NCBI RefSeq assembly: GCF_949628265.1
Contig: NC_088790.1
Coordinates: 27,966,545 to 28,030,544, forward strand
Source of the DNA: Cloeon dipterum
Taxonomy: Eukaryota; Arthropoda; Insecta; Ephemeroptera; Baetidae
Length of the DNA: 64,000 nucleotides
Direction of reading: 5' to 3'
Below, piece by piece: positions 12,401-22,600 of the stretch (position 1 is the first letter of the stretch; each line of letters opens with the position of its first letter). The translations under genes were made by a program, and so were the position numbers. The notes beneath the pieces were generated by a model, which was not told the origin of the DNA, did not search any database, and saw only the letters and a list, made by a program, of their open reading frames with translations.

Positions 12401-13536
12401 TTACGGGCAGAGTAGTGGTTGTCGGTGCAGATTTGGTACTAATTGTACTAGTTTGAGTAGTTGACGGGGACATTAATGTTGAGCCACCACTCAAAAAGTT
12501 GCTATTCGATAAGGTGCCTGTAGAGGTGACAGTGGTTGAACTGGTTTGCGCCAAAACAGTCGTCTGCGTCAAAGCGGCATTTCTCAATGAAGTGCTTGTC
12601 AAGACTTTATTAGGCAATAGGGTGTTTGTCGAGGTAGTTGTTTTCGAAGCATCATTTGTAGAGCCTTTTAAGGGAAATTTTTAAATTAAAGTTAAAACGG
12701 ATGAAATGTCTTTTCGACTGGTGTAAACCATTCGACCATTGTAAAAAAAGTAAAAAAAACGCCCTACCACTTTTGGGGATTCCAATCGGTGAAGTGGGTG
12801 GCGTTGCATCTACAGCAGCAGTAATTTCAGCTTCTGAGCTTGGGGTTCCTCCTCCATTCATTAGATCAGTCGGAAAAACTGTTATTTCAGCTGGCTATAT
12901 TTAAACATTTTCTTCAATTAATTCCAAATCATAAAATAAAACTGAAAATCATCACAGCCTGTGACTTTGCATCAATTTGTGGGTCTAAATTGACATTTGC
13001 AGTGCTCTCAGGTGCTGCTGCAGCATCCGTCTTGGCGTTTTCCATTTTTTCCGTGTTACCTCCAGCAGTCTCGGCTCTGCTTACTCCAAGTGGCAATGTT
13101 TTAAAACGACTCGTCAAAGATACAGTCGGTTGTTTAATCAATGTGTGGTTTGCTTTTTTGTGGGACACATTTGTGCAAGACTTACGGCCGCAGCATCTTA
13201 TAATATAGTTCCGTTTATTGCCTGCAGTTTAACAATGGCTATTAAAAACACTTTGCGCTTTGCTAATTTACTTTACCTCTCAGTTTCTTCATTTCAACCT
13301 TTTGAAAACACAGGATTTTATTGACCATTTTGATTTGAGTTTGTTTTCAAAATATATTAATTTTTCTATTTTATAACTGTTAATCAGATTAATTGCATAA
13401 TCAAGCAGGCCTGTATTATCTGTTTTATTGAAAGGTGAAATGTGACAAAAGAATAACTCCAACTAACCTGTGAGGCGAGATTATCTAAAAGTGCGAGCGC
13501 AAAGAACACATAAATTCCCGTCCATAACAAGCTCAT
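9488..13536 (-). CDS. Secreted CTL-CTL-OBP-CTL chimeric protein
   Basis: Exons: 13536-13468, 13298-13277, 13221-12956, 12894-12768, 12664-12405, 12344-12272, 12218-12154, 12103-12022, 11949-11705, 11656-11591, 11560-11512, 11411-11341, 11280-11187, 11138-10915, 10863-10785, 10729-10680, 10624-10589, 10534-10417, 10369-10260, 10212-10150, 10096-10063, 10006-9948, 9892-9790, 9738-9488. All phases agree: 2616 nt, 871 residues. Signal peptide MSLLWTGIYVFFALALL; residues 24-248 mostly Ser/Thr/Ala-rich, mucin-like; CTL1 about 290-403; CTL2 about 455-571 (YWTSGTDNGCPGAFGWC, CTSNLPFICE); OBP 589-702; CTL3 about 745-866. No EPN or QPD sugar-binding motif is seen in any CTL, so calcium-dependent sugar binding is doubtful. 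Some donors are weak (GTGATG, GTTTTA, GTCTGT), so individual boundaries may move. The start was chosen because it begins the signal peptide; a longer in-frame Met exists upstream. Function unknown. Confidence 0.85.
10260..10863 (-). other. OBP (PBP/GOBP) domain within the chimeric gene
   Basis: Five exons encode all six conserved OBP cysteines at residues 589, 615, 619, 662, 671 and 680. Spacing is C1-x25-C2-x3-C3-x42-C4-x8-C5-x8-C6, the classic insect OBP pattern. Key stretches: DECASNYNISD, CFLKCLGESGGI, KAVDECSGLKGMDEC, DTAALAYQCGQEKAP. OBPs normally are stand-alone secreted proteins of about 120-150 residues that bind small hydrophobic ligands; here no separate signal peptide precedes the domain, and it is joined in phase to CTL2 (FICE, then VRDTS) and to a Cys-containing linker before CTL3. 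Confidence 0.9.
12405..12664 (-). other. Thr/Ser-rich mucin-like exon of the chimeric gene
   Basis: 87 residues dominated by Thr and Ser (for example TQTSTISTKSAPTTTTLP), expected to be heavily O-glycosylated. It separates the N-terminal Cys-containing segment (RCCGRKSC) from CTL1. Confidence 0.75.
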
Positions 13537-14110
13537 TTTGCTACTAAACATCACACGAGTGCTGGTGAAATTGGTTCTGTGCACACAGGAAACGGCCTCG
13601 AATGACAAGTTTTGTGTGATTTCACAAGCCTGGGAAAGTTTCAAATGAATTTACACCTGAAATTGCGATGTTCTTTTGCTGAATATATGCTCTCCTCTAT
13701 GCAGTTATGGGAAATATGCGATATTTAGATATATAAAGTGTTTTTAAAAATATTTTTTATTAAATAGCCAATGAAAACAAAGAAAAATTTATTCTTTTGA
13801 TACAACATTGGCTCGCATTGTTAAGGCATTGTTCATATTATTTTTTAAAAATATTAAATAAATGATAATTTGTTAAATTTTTTCAGACGGCTAAAATGTT
13901 CAATAAAACTATAGTTTCAGCTAGATAAAAGTTAATATTAAAATATTTATACCATCTGTTTGCTCCTCCAATATCTTTCGCATCCTAAAAAACTCAAATC
14001 AAATTTTAGTCTGATTTTTCTGCTTGTTATAAATGCTGCAAATTATTTTAATGCTGGTTTTTTCGATATAAAAAGCGTTAAAACTCTGTTTAAAACGACT
14101 TTTCTCTTCT
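13537..14110. other. Intergenic gap between chimeric gene and four-TM gene
   Basis: AT-rich; probably holds the promoter of the chimeric gene (start 13536) and the 3'UTR of the four-TM gene (stop 14111). No other feature seen. Confidence 0.4.
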
Positions 14111-14784
14111 TCACACCAGTGTAGGAGCACTTGGGGCAGTAGATTTGATTTCTTTTTCGTACCACATCATCAGGGCCACGCTGATTATGAGAACAACTGA
14201 AAAAAAATCGTCTTCAAACTCGGTTAAATTTGATAAACAGACTGTGTGGAAAAAATTAAGAAAGACAAACGCACCCAGGGTAGATCCTTCCAAGATGAGG
14301 GTCATCCAGCATTGGGCGTAGGCAACAGCGCCGACAACGAACAACAAATAAGGGAAGCTGACGCATTTCGAAAATAAGAGCCAGTGGGAAACCTTCTTAG
14401 CGTCTGCCTATTTTTGGAGACAGTTTAGGTGCGTGCGTTCGCATCGAAAACAAATCGTTGGTGATTTACATTTTTTGCTCCAACGACGAGAAAGAACTGG
14501 AAGACGATGCTCACGGCGCATAGCAGCATGAATGCACTTGCTATCACCAATGTTGATGTTTTGCCTGTTGACGCGTAAAATTAGGTTGCGAAATCATCAA
14601 GGGGACGCGAATTTTTTACCTTTGGATTTGCTCGCGAAGGTATAATATTCGTAAATGTTGTAAGTGTAGTAAACCTAATCGAAAACAATTAGAAAATAAT
14701 TTTCAATAAAAATAAATAACTTACTGAGAAAACTGTAGCAATAATAAATGCTGTTAAGCGATTAATCAGACAAGTCGCCTGCAT
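14111..14784 (-). CDS. Small four-transmembrane protein, unknown family
   Basis: Five phase-consistent exons: 14784-14725, 14674-14620, 14564-14470, 14407-14275, 14196-14111; 429 nt, 142 residues. An acceptor (CTTTAAG at 14799) lies 14 bases before the ATG, so a 5'UTR exon lies upstream. Hydrophobic segments: LTAFIIATVFSVYYTY, TLVIASAFMLLCAVSIVF, PYLLFVVGAVAYA and VVLIISVALMMWY, with short polar loops (KSKGKTS, KNADAKK) and a cytoplasmic-looking tail EKEIKSTAPSAPTLV. Length and topology recall small tetraspan/MARVEL-like proteins, but I see no family signature (no CCG motif of tetraspanins). No signal peptide. Function unknown. Confidence 0.75.
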
Positions 14785-14798
14785 CTTCAGAAATACAC

Positions 14799-15367
14799 CT
14801 TAAAGAAAAAAGAGAACTTATTTTTTGAATAACTTTATGCGAAAATATTGCGACGAAAGTTTAAACAGATGTTTGCTCAAGGATATTAAATCTTGCATTG
14901 AGGCGATAGTTTGTTTAACGAGATATAAAAACCAAGACAAACAAACAAACAAACAAACTTAAGTCAACAATTTTTCTCTTTGGTCTTTACCTAAAAATCA
15001 GTTAGTTCTCCAGTTGAGTTTTTCACTGCAGCACAGTAAAAAATACAAATTCGAATTGGAAATGAAAAGTTTTGTACCAGTGTGATTAAGCACAAGCGTT
15101 GCCTCGACGGAGGACGTTTGGTCTGATGGTTGGAGCCAAAAATACACTTCTCTCGATTGCTGTGTGTAGTTAAAAAAGGCGAGTGCAGAGGGTGTATTCA
15201 GTGCGCATCATTCGGACGCACCGCGCTCTTTTCTGTCGGCTTTTCATAAAATTATATTTAGTCAGTGCAGCAGCCTCAACACACGGCCGTAAAATTGATA
15301 TTCGAGGAATCAAAACGGATAAGAGAGATGAATATTACTTCAGAGAAATTTTGTGTGTTGACCATAT
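14799..15367. other. Upstream of four-TM gene; AAAC repeat
   Basis: Probable promoter and 5'UTR exon region of the four-TM gene. A short AAAC/CAAA simple repeat lies near 14936-14958. No other gene seen. Confidence 0.4.
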
Positions 15368-15510
15368 CGTCCTCGTCCCGATAAAATCGCGCAACGTTCA
15401 ACAAACACCCAAATTTTTATTGTCGAATTGATTGTTGACCTTTTCTTGCAGCAAGGAAATTATTCGCGTTTGGTTGTTGAAAGTTGCGCAATTTTACCGG
15501 GACCAGGATG
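15368..15510. repeat. 140-bp foldback MITE, copy 1
   Basis: Ends CGTCCTCGTCCCG and CGGGACCAGGATG are near-complementary, and complementarity continues inward (TTCAACAAACACCC versus TTTGGTTGTTGAA), so the whole element folds into a hairpin. Flanked by ATAT on both sides (15364-15367, 15511-15514). Confidence 0.75.
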
Positions 15511-15651
15511 ATATAGTATCTGCGAAAATCTGCAGTTTCTAAGTAACTCTTATTTTTTCCCACATATTTAATTAATTTTAGCTCTGAGTTTGCATTAATA
15601 ATTACCAATAAAACATTTTTCTCTTTTATATGAGATAAATATAATTTTTAT

Positions 15652-15884
15652 CAGCGGGGACCAGATTCGTGCGACGCGCAGATATGGCGTCTGGCGGAAT
15701 ATGGCTCACGTGAAGCAAGTTTTCTCCAATATTGTGATATAATTTGTGTCTCTTGGATTGTAAAAACAAACTCTTATTGACACTCGTACGGCAATCCAAA
15801 GAGAGCTTTTTGCTTCCCACATTCGGATGCCATCTTGGATCTGCGCAAAGCGAACCAATTGTATCGCACATCTGGACCCCGCTG
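15652..15884 (+). mobile_element. hAT-type MITE (CAGCGGGG family), copy 1
   Basis: 233 bp with inverted ends CAGCGGGGaCCAGAT and ATCTGGacCCCGCTG. Flanks ATTTTTAT and ATTGTTAT match at 7 of 8 bases, as expected of a hAT 8-bp target duplication. No coding capacity. Confidence 0.8.
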
Positions 15885-15892
15885 ATTGTTAT

Positions 15893-16687
15893 CAAGAAAT
15901 ATAAGACCAGCAGTTGTATATCAATAAAGAAATAACTGAAAACAAGAATTACATTTTTTCATTTAATATTTATAGTTACAATTTTAATTTTGGAAAGATT
16001 TAATTCCTTTTAGAGAATTTGCTTTTTCTATTTAACGTACACATCTTAAAAGTTATGCAGTCCCGGTCAAGTCCTAATTCATATTTGTCCCTCATTAAAT
16101 TGTAATTTCAACCTCGTTCATTTTCAGTAAATAGACCAACTTTGCAATATAAAATAAAATTTATTGACTAATCCAGCTAAAAGTCATATTTCACGAATTT
16201 GTGTATTTCTGCAAACACCAGACAAGAAAAATGCATTATATATTGCGAGAAACACATTAGGTGTGTGTGTGTGTAATATATATGTGTGTCTCTTTGGAAA
16301 CAGGTTGCTCATAGGGTTTTATTGGTTTTGCAATACAGTTCAACACGTCAATCATGGAGTTAAGAATAGTTTAGTGTATTTTTCACTCTTGGTATAGGAT
16401 TCGAACGTTACAATTCGCTATCATAAGTCATCAATGTTGGATAGGAAGGAGACAGTTCGCTCTTTTTTTCTCTTTTTGGAATGGATCGTTGGAGATATAG
16501 AGTGCGTATGTATAACAATATTTTATATATGGCGCCAGCGGAGTCGTTTGCCAATAAAGTAAAATGAATCGTCAAACCTGGTCTACACAAATGCAAATCA
16601 TGACATTCAACTCATCCGTCAAAATAAAATTTGATCGAAGTTTTCGCTGACCACGTTGTTGTTAATCTGCTTCAGGAGTTTTCAGCA
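15893..16687. other. Gap with GT/AT microsatellite
   Basis: AT-rich stretch 3' of the neuropeptide gene (stop at 16688). A GT run followed by TATATGTGTGT lies at about 16261-16290. Likely includes the neuropeptide 3'UTR (AATAAA-like signal near 16627 complement not clear). Nothing else recognised. Confidence 0.4.
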
Positions 16688-19600
16688 TTAATTGGTTCGC
16701 TTCGGTTGATAATCGTAGTCGGCGTAGTCGGCTGCTTTCTTGCGCACAGTCCAGAAGTCGCCGAAGCCGTTGGTGAACGTGTCTCCGTAAAAACCAGCCG
16801 AGTCCATTTCGGGGCGTCGTTTGTTCATGGCCATCATTGCTCTCTTACGCATCGTCCAGAAGTCGCCGAAGCCGCTGGAAAATGTGTCCCCGTGGAAGCC
16901 GGACGAGTCCATCTCAGGCCGCCGCTTGCTCCAGCCCAACTGAAACGAGATTTTGGTTTTTAAAAATTATTTAAAAAAAAATACAGTGAACGCTAAATCA
17001 CAAACATGCTGAAAAAGCCGTAATTTAATCCAGCGGGGGCCAGATTCATGCGACGCGCAGATATGGCGTCCGGTGGAGTTTGGCGCGAAAAAGCGGTCAC
17101 GTGGAAATGCGCGAAAAGAAGCAAGTTTTCGTCAATATTGTGACATAATTTGTGTCTTTTGGATCATAAAAACAAACTCTTGACACTCGTACGGCAATCC
17201 AAAGATAGCTTTTTGCTTCCCACATTCAGACGCCATCTTGGATCTGCGCAGTGCGAACTAATTTTATCGCGCATCTGGACCCCGCTGGTTTAATCAATGT
17301 AACGGGAGTTTATAAAAAATACATTTAAATCCTAAAACATAATTTGTTTTGCTAATACGCGTTTCATTTTCTCATGCATTTCTTTAAAATTAGTTAAAAT
17401 TTTGTATTTAAAACACACTCAAAAGGGTTAGGGTCATTCTAGTTTAAAAAAATCGTATTTTCAATTATTTAACTTTTAAATTTCTAAAGACGTCAATTTA
17501 TGGTATGAGAATTTAAAACTATCAACTATTACTGATGGAAAGCCGTGATCGATGTTTATTTTATAAAATAAAAGCTATTCAAACACTATGCACTGTTGAG
17601 GAAATTTACTTTTGCTTCTAATAATCTCAAATAAAATTTCAATTTTGACCAAAATAAATAAACTGTCCTTTAAAATCACCCAATTCCTTACAAGGACATT
17701 ATTTATTTGTGGATTTTTCTAGCAAGAACGTAATTAAACACTATTTAATTAGCTTCCACGCAAAACTGATGTCCTTTGCGGACTAATATAACTATTTTTA
17801 AACGGTTCTTTTATGCTGAAGAGGGTAGGAACAATGGTCTATCAATTTCTATAGGCGGAGCAGCACCTTTTGATGCTGCTTAGGGTCAGTGGCGCGCTTG
17901 TTCCTCGAGTGCAGTTCTTCTGAAGGGACGCTGCGTTTTCTCATCGGGCTGAAGGAGCCGTAGTCGTGGTCGAAGATGTCCTCGTGGAAGCCGCGGGCAT
18001 TGATGCCGAACGGGTTCCGCTTTTCCATTTGCTTGCTGTTCACCAAACGCAGCAGTCCGTCTGAAAATTAAAATTCTATCAAAATCTGATGAATCTTTTA
18101 AAACGCTTTTTAGTATTTTACTTTTATGCAAACCCATAATATCGTTTCTCTTTTCGATTGCACTCTGAAAGGTGATTTAAAATTCTCTGCAGCTAATTCT
18201 ATTGGTATGATTTTTTGTTTTGGAGGTACAGTACTGCCGACAAGGCCGTCGGAGTCGAAACAGCCGCTGTACGCGGTACGAGAGCGTGTGATGTTAATTT
18301 TATTTTACAATTTTCGACATGTTTTATCCTTTCATAAAGGTAGTAATTGAATAATTTGTTCAAAGTCTGGATTTTTTTAAACATGACGCATGTGCCAATT
18401 GCGCAATTCAGTAAGCATAAAATCAAATATTAAATGAAATAGCGTTTGAAGGTTTGCTAAAGGAACATTTTTTTGCAGGCGCGGGTGCAAAGGAAAGCAG
18501 CATCTGTGGCGACGTAGTCGCTCAATTCACTTTATTTATCGACGGCAATAGAGGGATCAACATGCGGAGTCGTTTTCTTTTGCGTCGGCCGTAATGGAGC
18601 ACACGCCAGCGCGCGCGTAATGTGCCTTCTGCGGGGCAAACCTAATTGCGGAGTTTATCGCGTTAGTGCGCGGAAAAGACGCGATCCAGCAGGCGGTACT
18701 CAAACTCGATTTGATGCGAATAAATGTGTGTCCGTCCGCCGCGCGCATATAAATATGATCTGCGACGGCAAAAACTCGCTCGGCTCTTGCCCGAAATTGA
18801 ATTTGGCCTCTGCTGTGCAGCGACTCTAATTTCCAAGTTGCGCTTATTCACTTTCTGCTGTTGCGGCTGCCAGCATCTCGAGAATTATTGTGTTAGTCGG
18901 TCGGAAAACGAGATCAAACTTTTCTGCGGCCGGGAAAAAGGAGAGATGGAGCCCGTGTAGCAAAAGTTTATGTGTTTCAGAGCGGAATTTTAACTGGACT
19001 TAGGTATATGCTTGCTGAAAGATTAATTTGGATCGAAACTTTTGTACTGTTGTAATTTATGCATTTTTCTTATTACATGTGATGCCTGGGGTATTTGAGT
19101 TGGTAGAAAATTTGCCGTGAGCTGCGAAAAATGATGTTACGCGATTTTCTAGTTAAGTTAAGATTTTACTTTTTTCAATCACTTCAAGAATAGTTGAGAA
19201 CTATGTTGAAGCAGGAATTTTTTTCCTGTTTGAGTAGAATGAGTTTATAACTGTTCAAAAAAGGAAACTTTGAGAAAGCTTCGTTTTAGTTTGCGGTGAA
19301 AATGATTTAGTTCTGCGGAAAATAATTAATTATTTCCAGTAATGGAGCTCTCAAGGAAAGGAAAATACTTCTGTTTATTGAATTTTAAAGCCAGTTTGCG
19401 TTCACTCAAAAATATTCTTGGTAATAAATTGACTTTATTTTTTGAAACGTATCAAACGGATTTTTTTAATTTCCTGAAAAGTCTATTTTTTAGGCCATTT
19501 TGTCGGAAAAATAGTAAAAAAATAGTGTGGGCTTTTTAAATAATTCCATCAAACTTTGTGAGCTGGAGAAGCAAAAATATAGCTCCATTTTTGCGTTTAG

Positions 19601-22600
19601 AAAACAGGATTTGATCAGCTGTCAGAATGTTCCTTTTTATCGACACTTACGGTACAAAATTACGAATTATAGAACCTAGAAAAATATACTGATAGATAAT
19701 TATAACATAATTTTAAAATTTACCCTTTACATGATTTATTTTACAAAATATTGTTAGCTAATAAAACTTCCTGTAAGCGTAAAACACAATTATTTTTGCA
19801 TCCATGTATAACGTTGTATTGATTAATTGGCATTTGACGAAATCAACACGTAAATTATTCAAACAGACGAGTGATTTATTTTAATTTTTGTAATTTTCTT
19901 TTTCTCTTACTATCTCCCTTTTTCTCAAATTGCGCTTATCTTAATTTTATGTAAGTCAAACGACAAAATTAAAGAGATGTAAAAATCATTCACCGCATGC
20001 TGAGAACCCCAATTATTGCGATATTTGGGATACCTCGCAGGCGCATGAGGGGAGTGCAATGCGTTGCACTCACGGTGATTTAATAGTCAGAGGCCCGAAA
20101 ACCACCAAAAGGCATAGCACGCAAGCTGGTGTGCTATTTGCCAACCAACGATCTTTGTCCGATCGGATTTCTTAACTCCCTTTTGAAATTTCAAACGTAA
20201 GTGAGACTTTATTTGGGCTTCTACCTTAATTATGTGACTTTTGTGCACATTAAATTATCGGGCCAATATCTGACTATTTAATTCGCTACCCTCAGGTGCC
20301 CTGCGGGGCCGTTTGGTATTTCTAACACCGACGGCCTGCAGCGCCTTCCTGGGCATCATACAGGAGAGGTACGGACATCGCCAATTGTGTCCGTGTGGAA
20401 CGACCAACCCAATTCCACTCTGCATGCGCCACAACGACCATATACTTTTGAGCCGTGAGAAGAACGACGACAAGACAGACTTATGATTAGAGAGACTACC
20501 GATAGAAGAATTGTTGAGTAGAATTTTTTGATAAGCGCAATTATTTCAATATCTAAATTTGTTACCCCTTTACTAACCCTTTCCTATTTTTTTATATATT
20601 TGTCGCTACACATTATCGCTACGCACATCTCCATAGATTTCGTAATTTGTGTAATAAATCCGACGAATATATTTTCTTTTTATCCAAAGTATTCGCCAAT
20701 ATTATTCCTTTTTCGCCTGTTCAAAGTGAGCTTATTTTTGATATTTTCCACGGAACCGAGGTCTGCACCGAACCCATTTTTCTATTAATTAGGATTTATC
20801 TGGATTAGTATCTAGTGTTTTTCCTCTGCTATTGGAGGTACAATAGCTGGCATCCCTAAATTATTTAATAGAGCACAGTTTGCGATACATGCATTGTTTT
20901 GAGTTTTATATATAAAAAAATGTAATGTACAAATTTAATGCTCTTTTAAAACATTTAAAACATTTATTTACTTTTTATAATAAACGATAAATTGTTCAAA
21001 TTCTAGTCAACATATAGAAAACTTTGGTTAAATGTTTGAAAAAATTATATATTTTGGTCAGCAGAGGATAGTAATATATACATTTCAACTGACGTTGATT
21101 TTTTTATGGTAAGTGTAAGTTCATTAGGTTACCAAACTATTAAAATTATCAGTTTAAATAATTTTCTCAAAATGATACACCAAACAAAAGCTTTCCTTTC
21201 TTAAATATTAAACGTGATTGTTCAAATACTCTCGTAGCGTACGCGAGAAAATCGCAATTTGTGCAAATTTGCAGAAAACTTCCTATCCTAACGCAAAAAT
21301 GGCATTAAGCGCGCGCCCGAGTATGTATTTTTGCGACATGAATGACTCGAAGGGTCTTTTCACACGTCATGGTCGGCGGAGCGGGCGCGCAGTGAGTTTT
21401 TATCGTTCATCGCCACATCCACATTTTCGAGCATCTTTTTTTATTGGCGCGTGGGCCTTCAGCCGGCCGCAGGCGGTCGGCGTGTCGCCGCTCTCCAAGA
21501 AAAATACGCGAGTGTCAGCGGCCGACAGCCATCGGAATTTCGCACAAAGCCGTTTGCCAGCAGAGCAAAAGCCACTTACTAAGCGGGATGTAAATTTCTG
21601 GCTGGCCGCCGTCGTTGCCTCCAGTGACCTCGTCGTCGGCCTGCAGCACCTCACATATGACCAGGGACACCAACGCCGGCCACACCACAATCCACGCGCA
21701 CCACTTCTGAAATAAGAATAAGAAAGTGGAACAATTTTAAATTATTTGAATTGTTGGATGCAAGATGCATAAACGATTTGTTTAACAATTTGCAATAATA
21801 AAAAAGGACCTTCGTACAGTAAAAATTCAAATTTTGGCAAATTTCTCCAAAATGTACAGTGCTTGAACATATTTTTTTGGCATATTCCGATTCCTCTCGT
21901 CGAGATCTGTCCAACGGTGTATGCCACTTATTGAGGAAACTCTTGGTTTTGAAATTAAATCGGATTTCAAGTAAGGAGACAGCCATTACCATTTGAACAG
22001 CACGCTAACTTTCCAGACAATTTTCTCAAAAAATTACAGTGCTCCTTAGGTCAATTTAGGCTTTAACTGAATCCTGAGGGACGAGTTTATGCATTGGCAA
22101 CAACCATTTTCCAGGCTTTTGCAGTCTCAATTAATTAATAAATATTGAAGTTGATTTATCAATGAATGATAATTTTGCACTTCCATGCATAACAAATTGT
22201 TAGTAGTCTGGTGAATTTTGGCATAAACAGTTTTGAGTCAATTATTAAATTTTACAAATAAATTATTTTTCATCTCAAATTGGATTCCAAAAACTAAATT
22301 TTAACAAGTTCCTTAGGCCAGAAACCAACTTAATCGCTAAAATATGAACAAAAATAGAAATATCAGCAATAATTTAAATATAAACTCTTGTTAATGTAAA
22401 AATAATCAAAAACACTCAGATTTTTCACAGTTATGTATTCTATACCCCCAAAGGTCTTGATTCTCCCTTAAATTTAATTTGGTTTTGAGAAAGATTGGTA
22501 ATATTAATCTAATAAATTTACTGTAATTGTAATGACTTATTTCATAAAACACAAATTTCCCATCCTGCTCAAACTTTCCACGCCAAACTAAAAAAGAAAA

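Noticed and set aside
16688-18060. Calling the neuropeptide an orcokinin
   Set aside because: Only EMDSSGF versus EIDRSGF is shared; length, copy layout and C-terminal halves differ.
20255-20473. Basic 72-codon frame that looked histone-like
   Set aside because: Checked against H2A, H3 and H4 tails; only short chance similarity.
21218-21715. 165-codon plus-strand open frame
   Set aside because: Antisense to the neuropeptide signal-peptide exon; open because of local GC bias, no domain.
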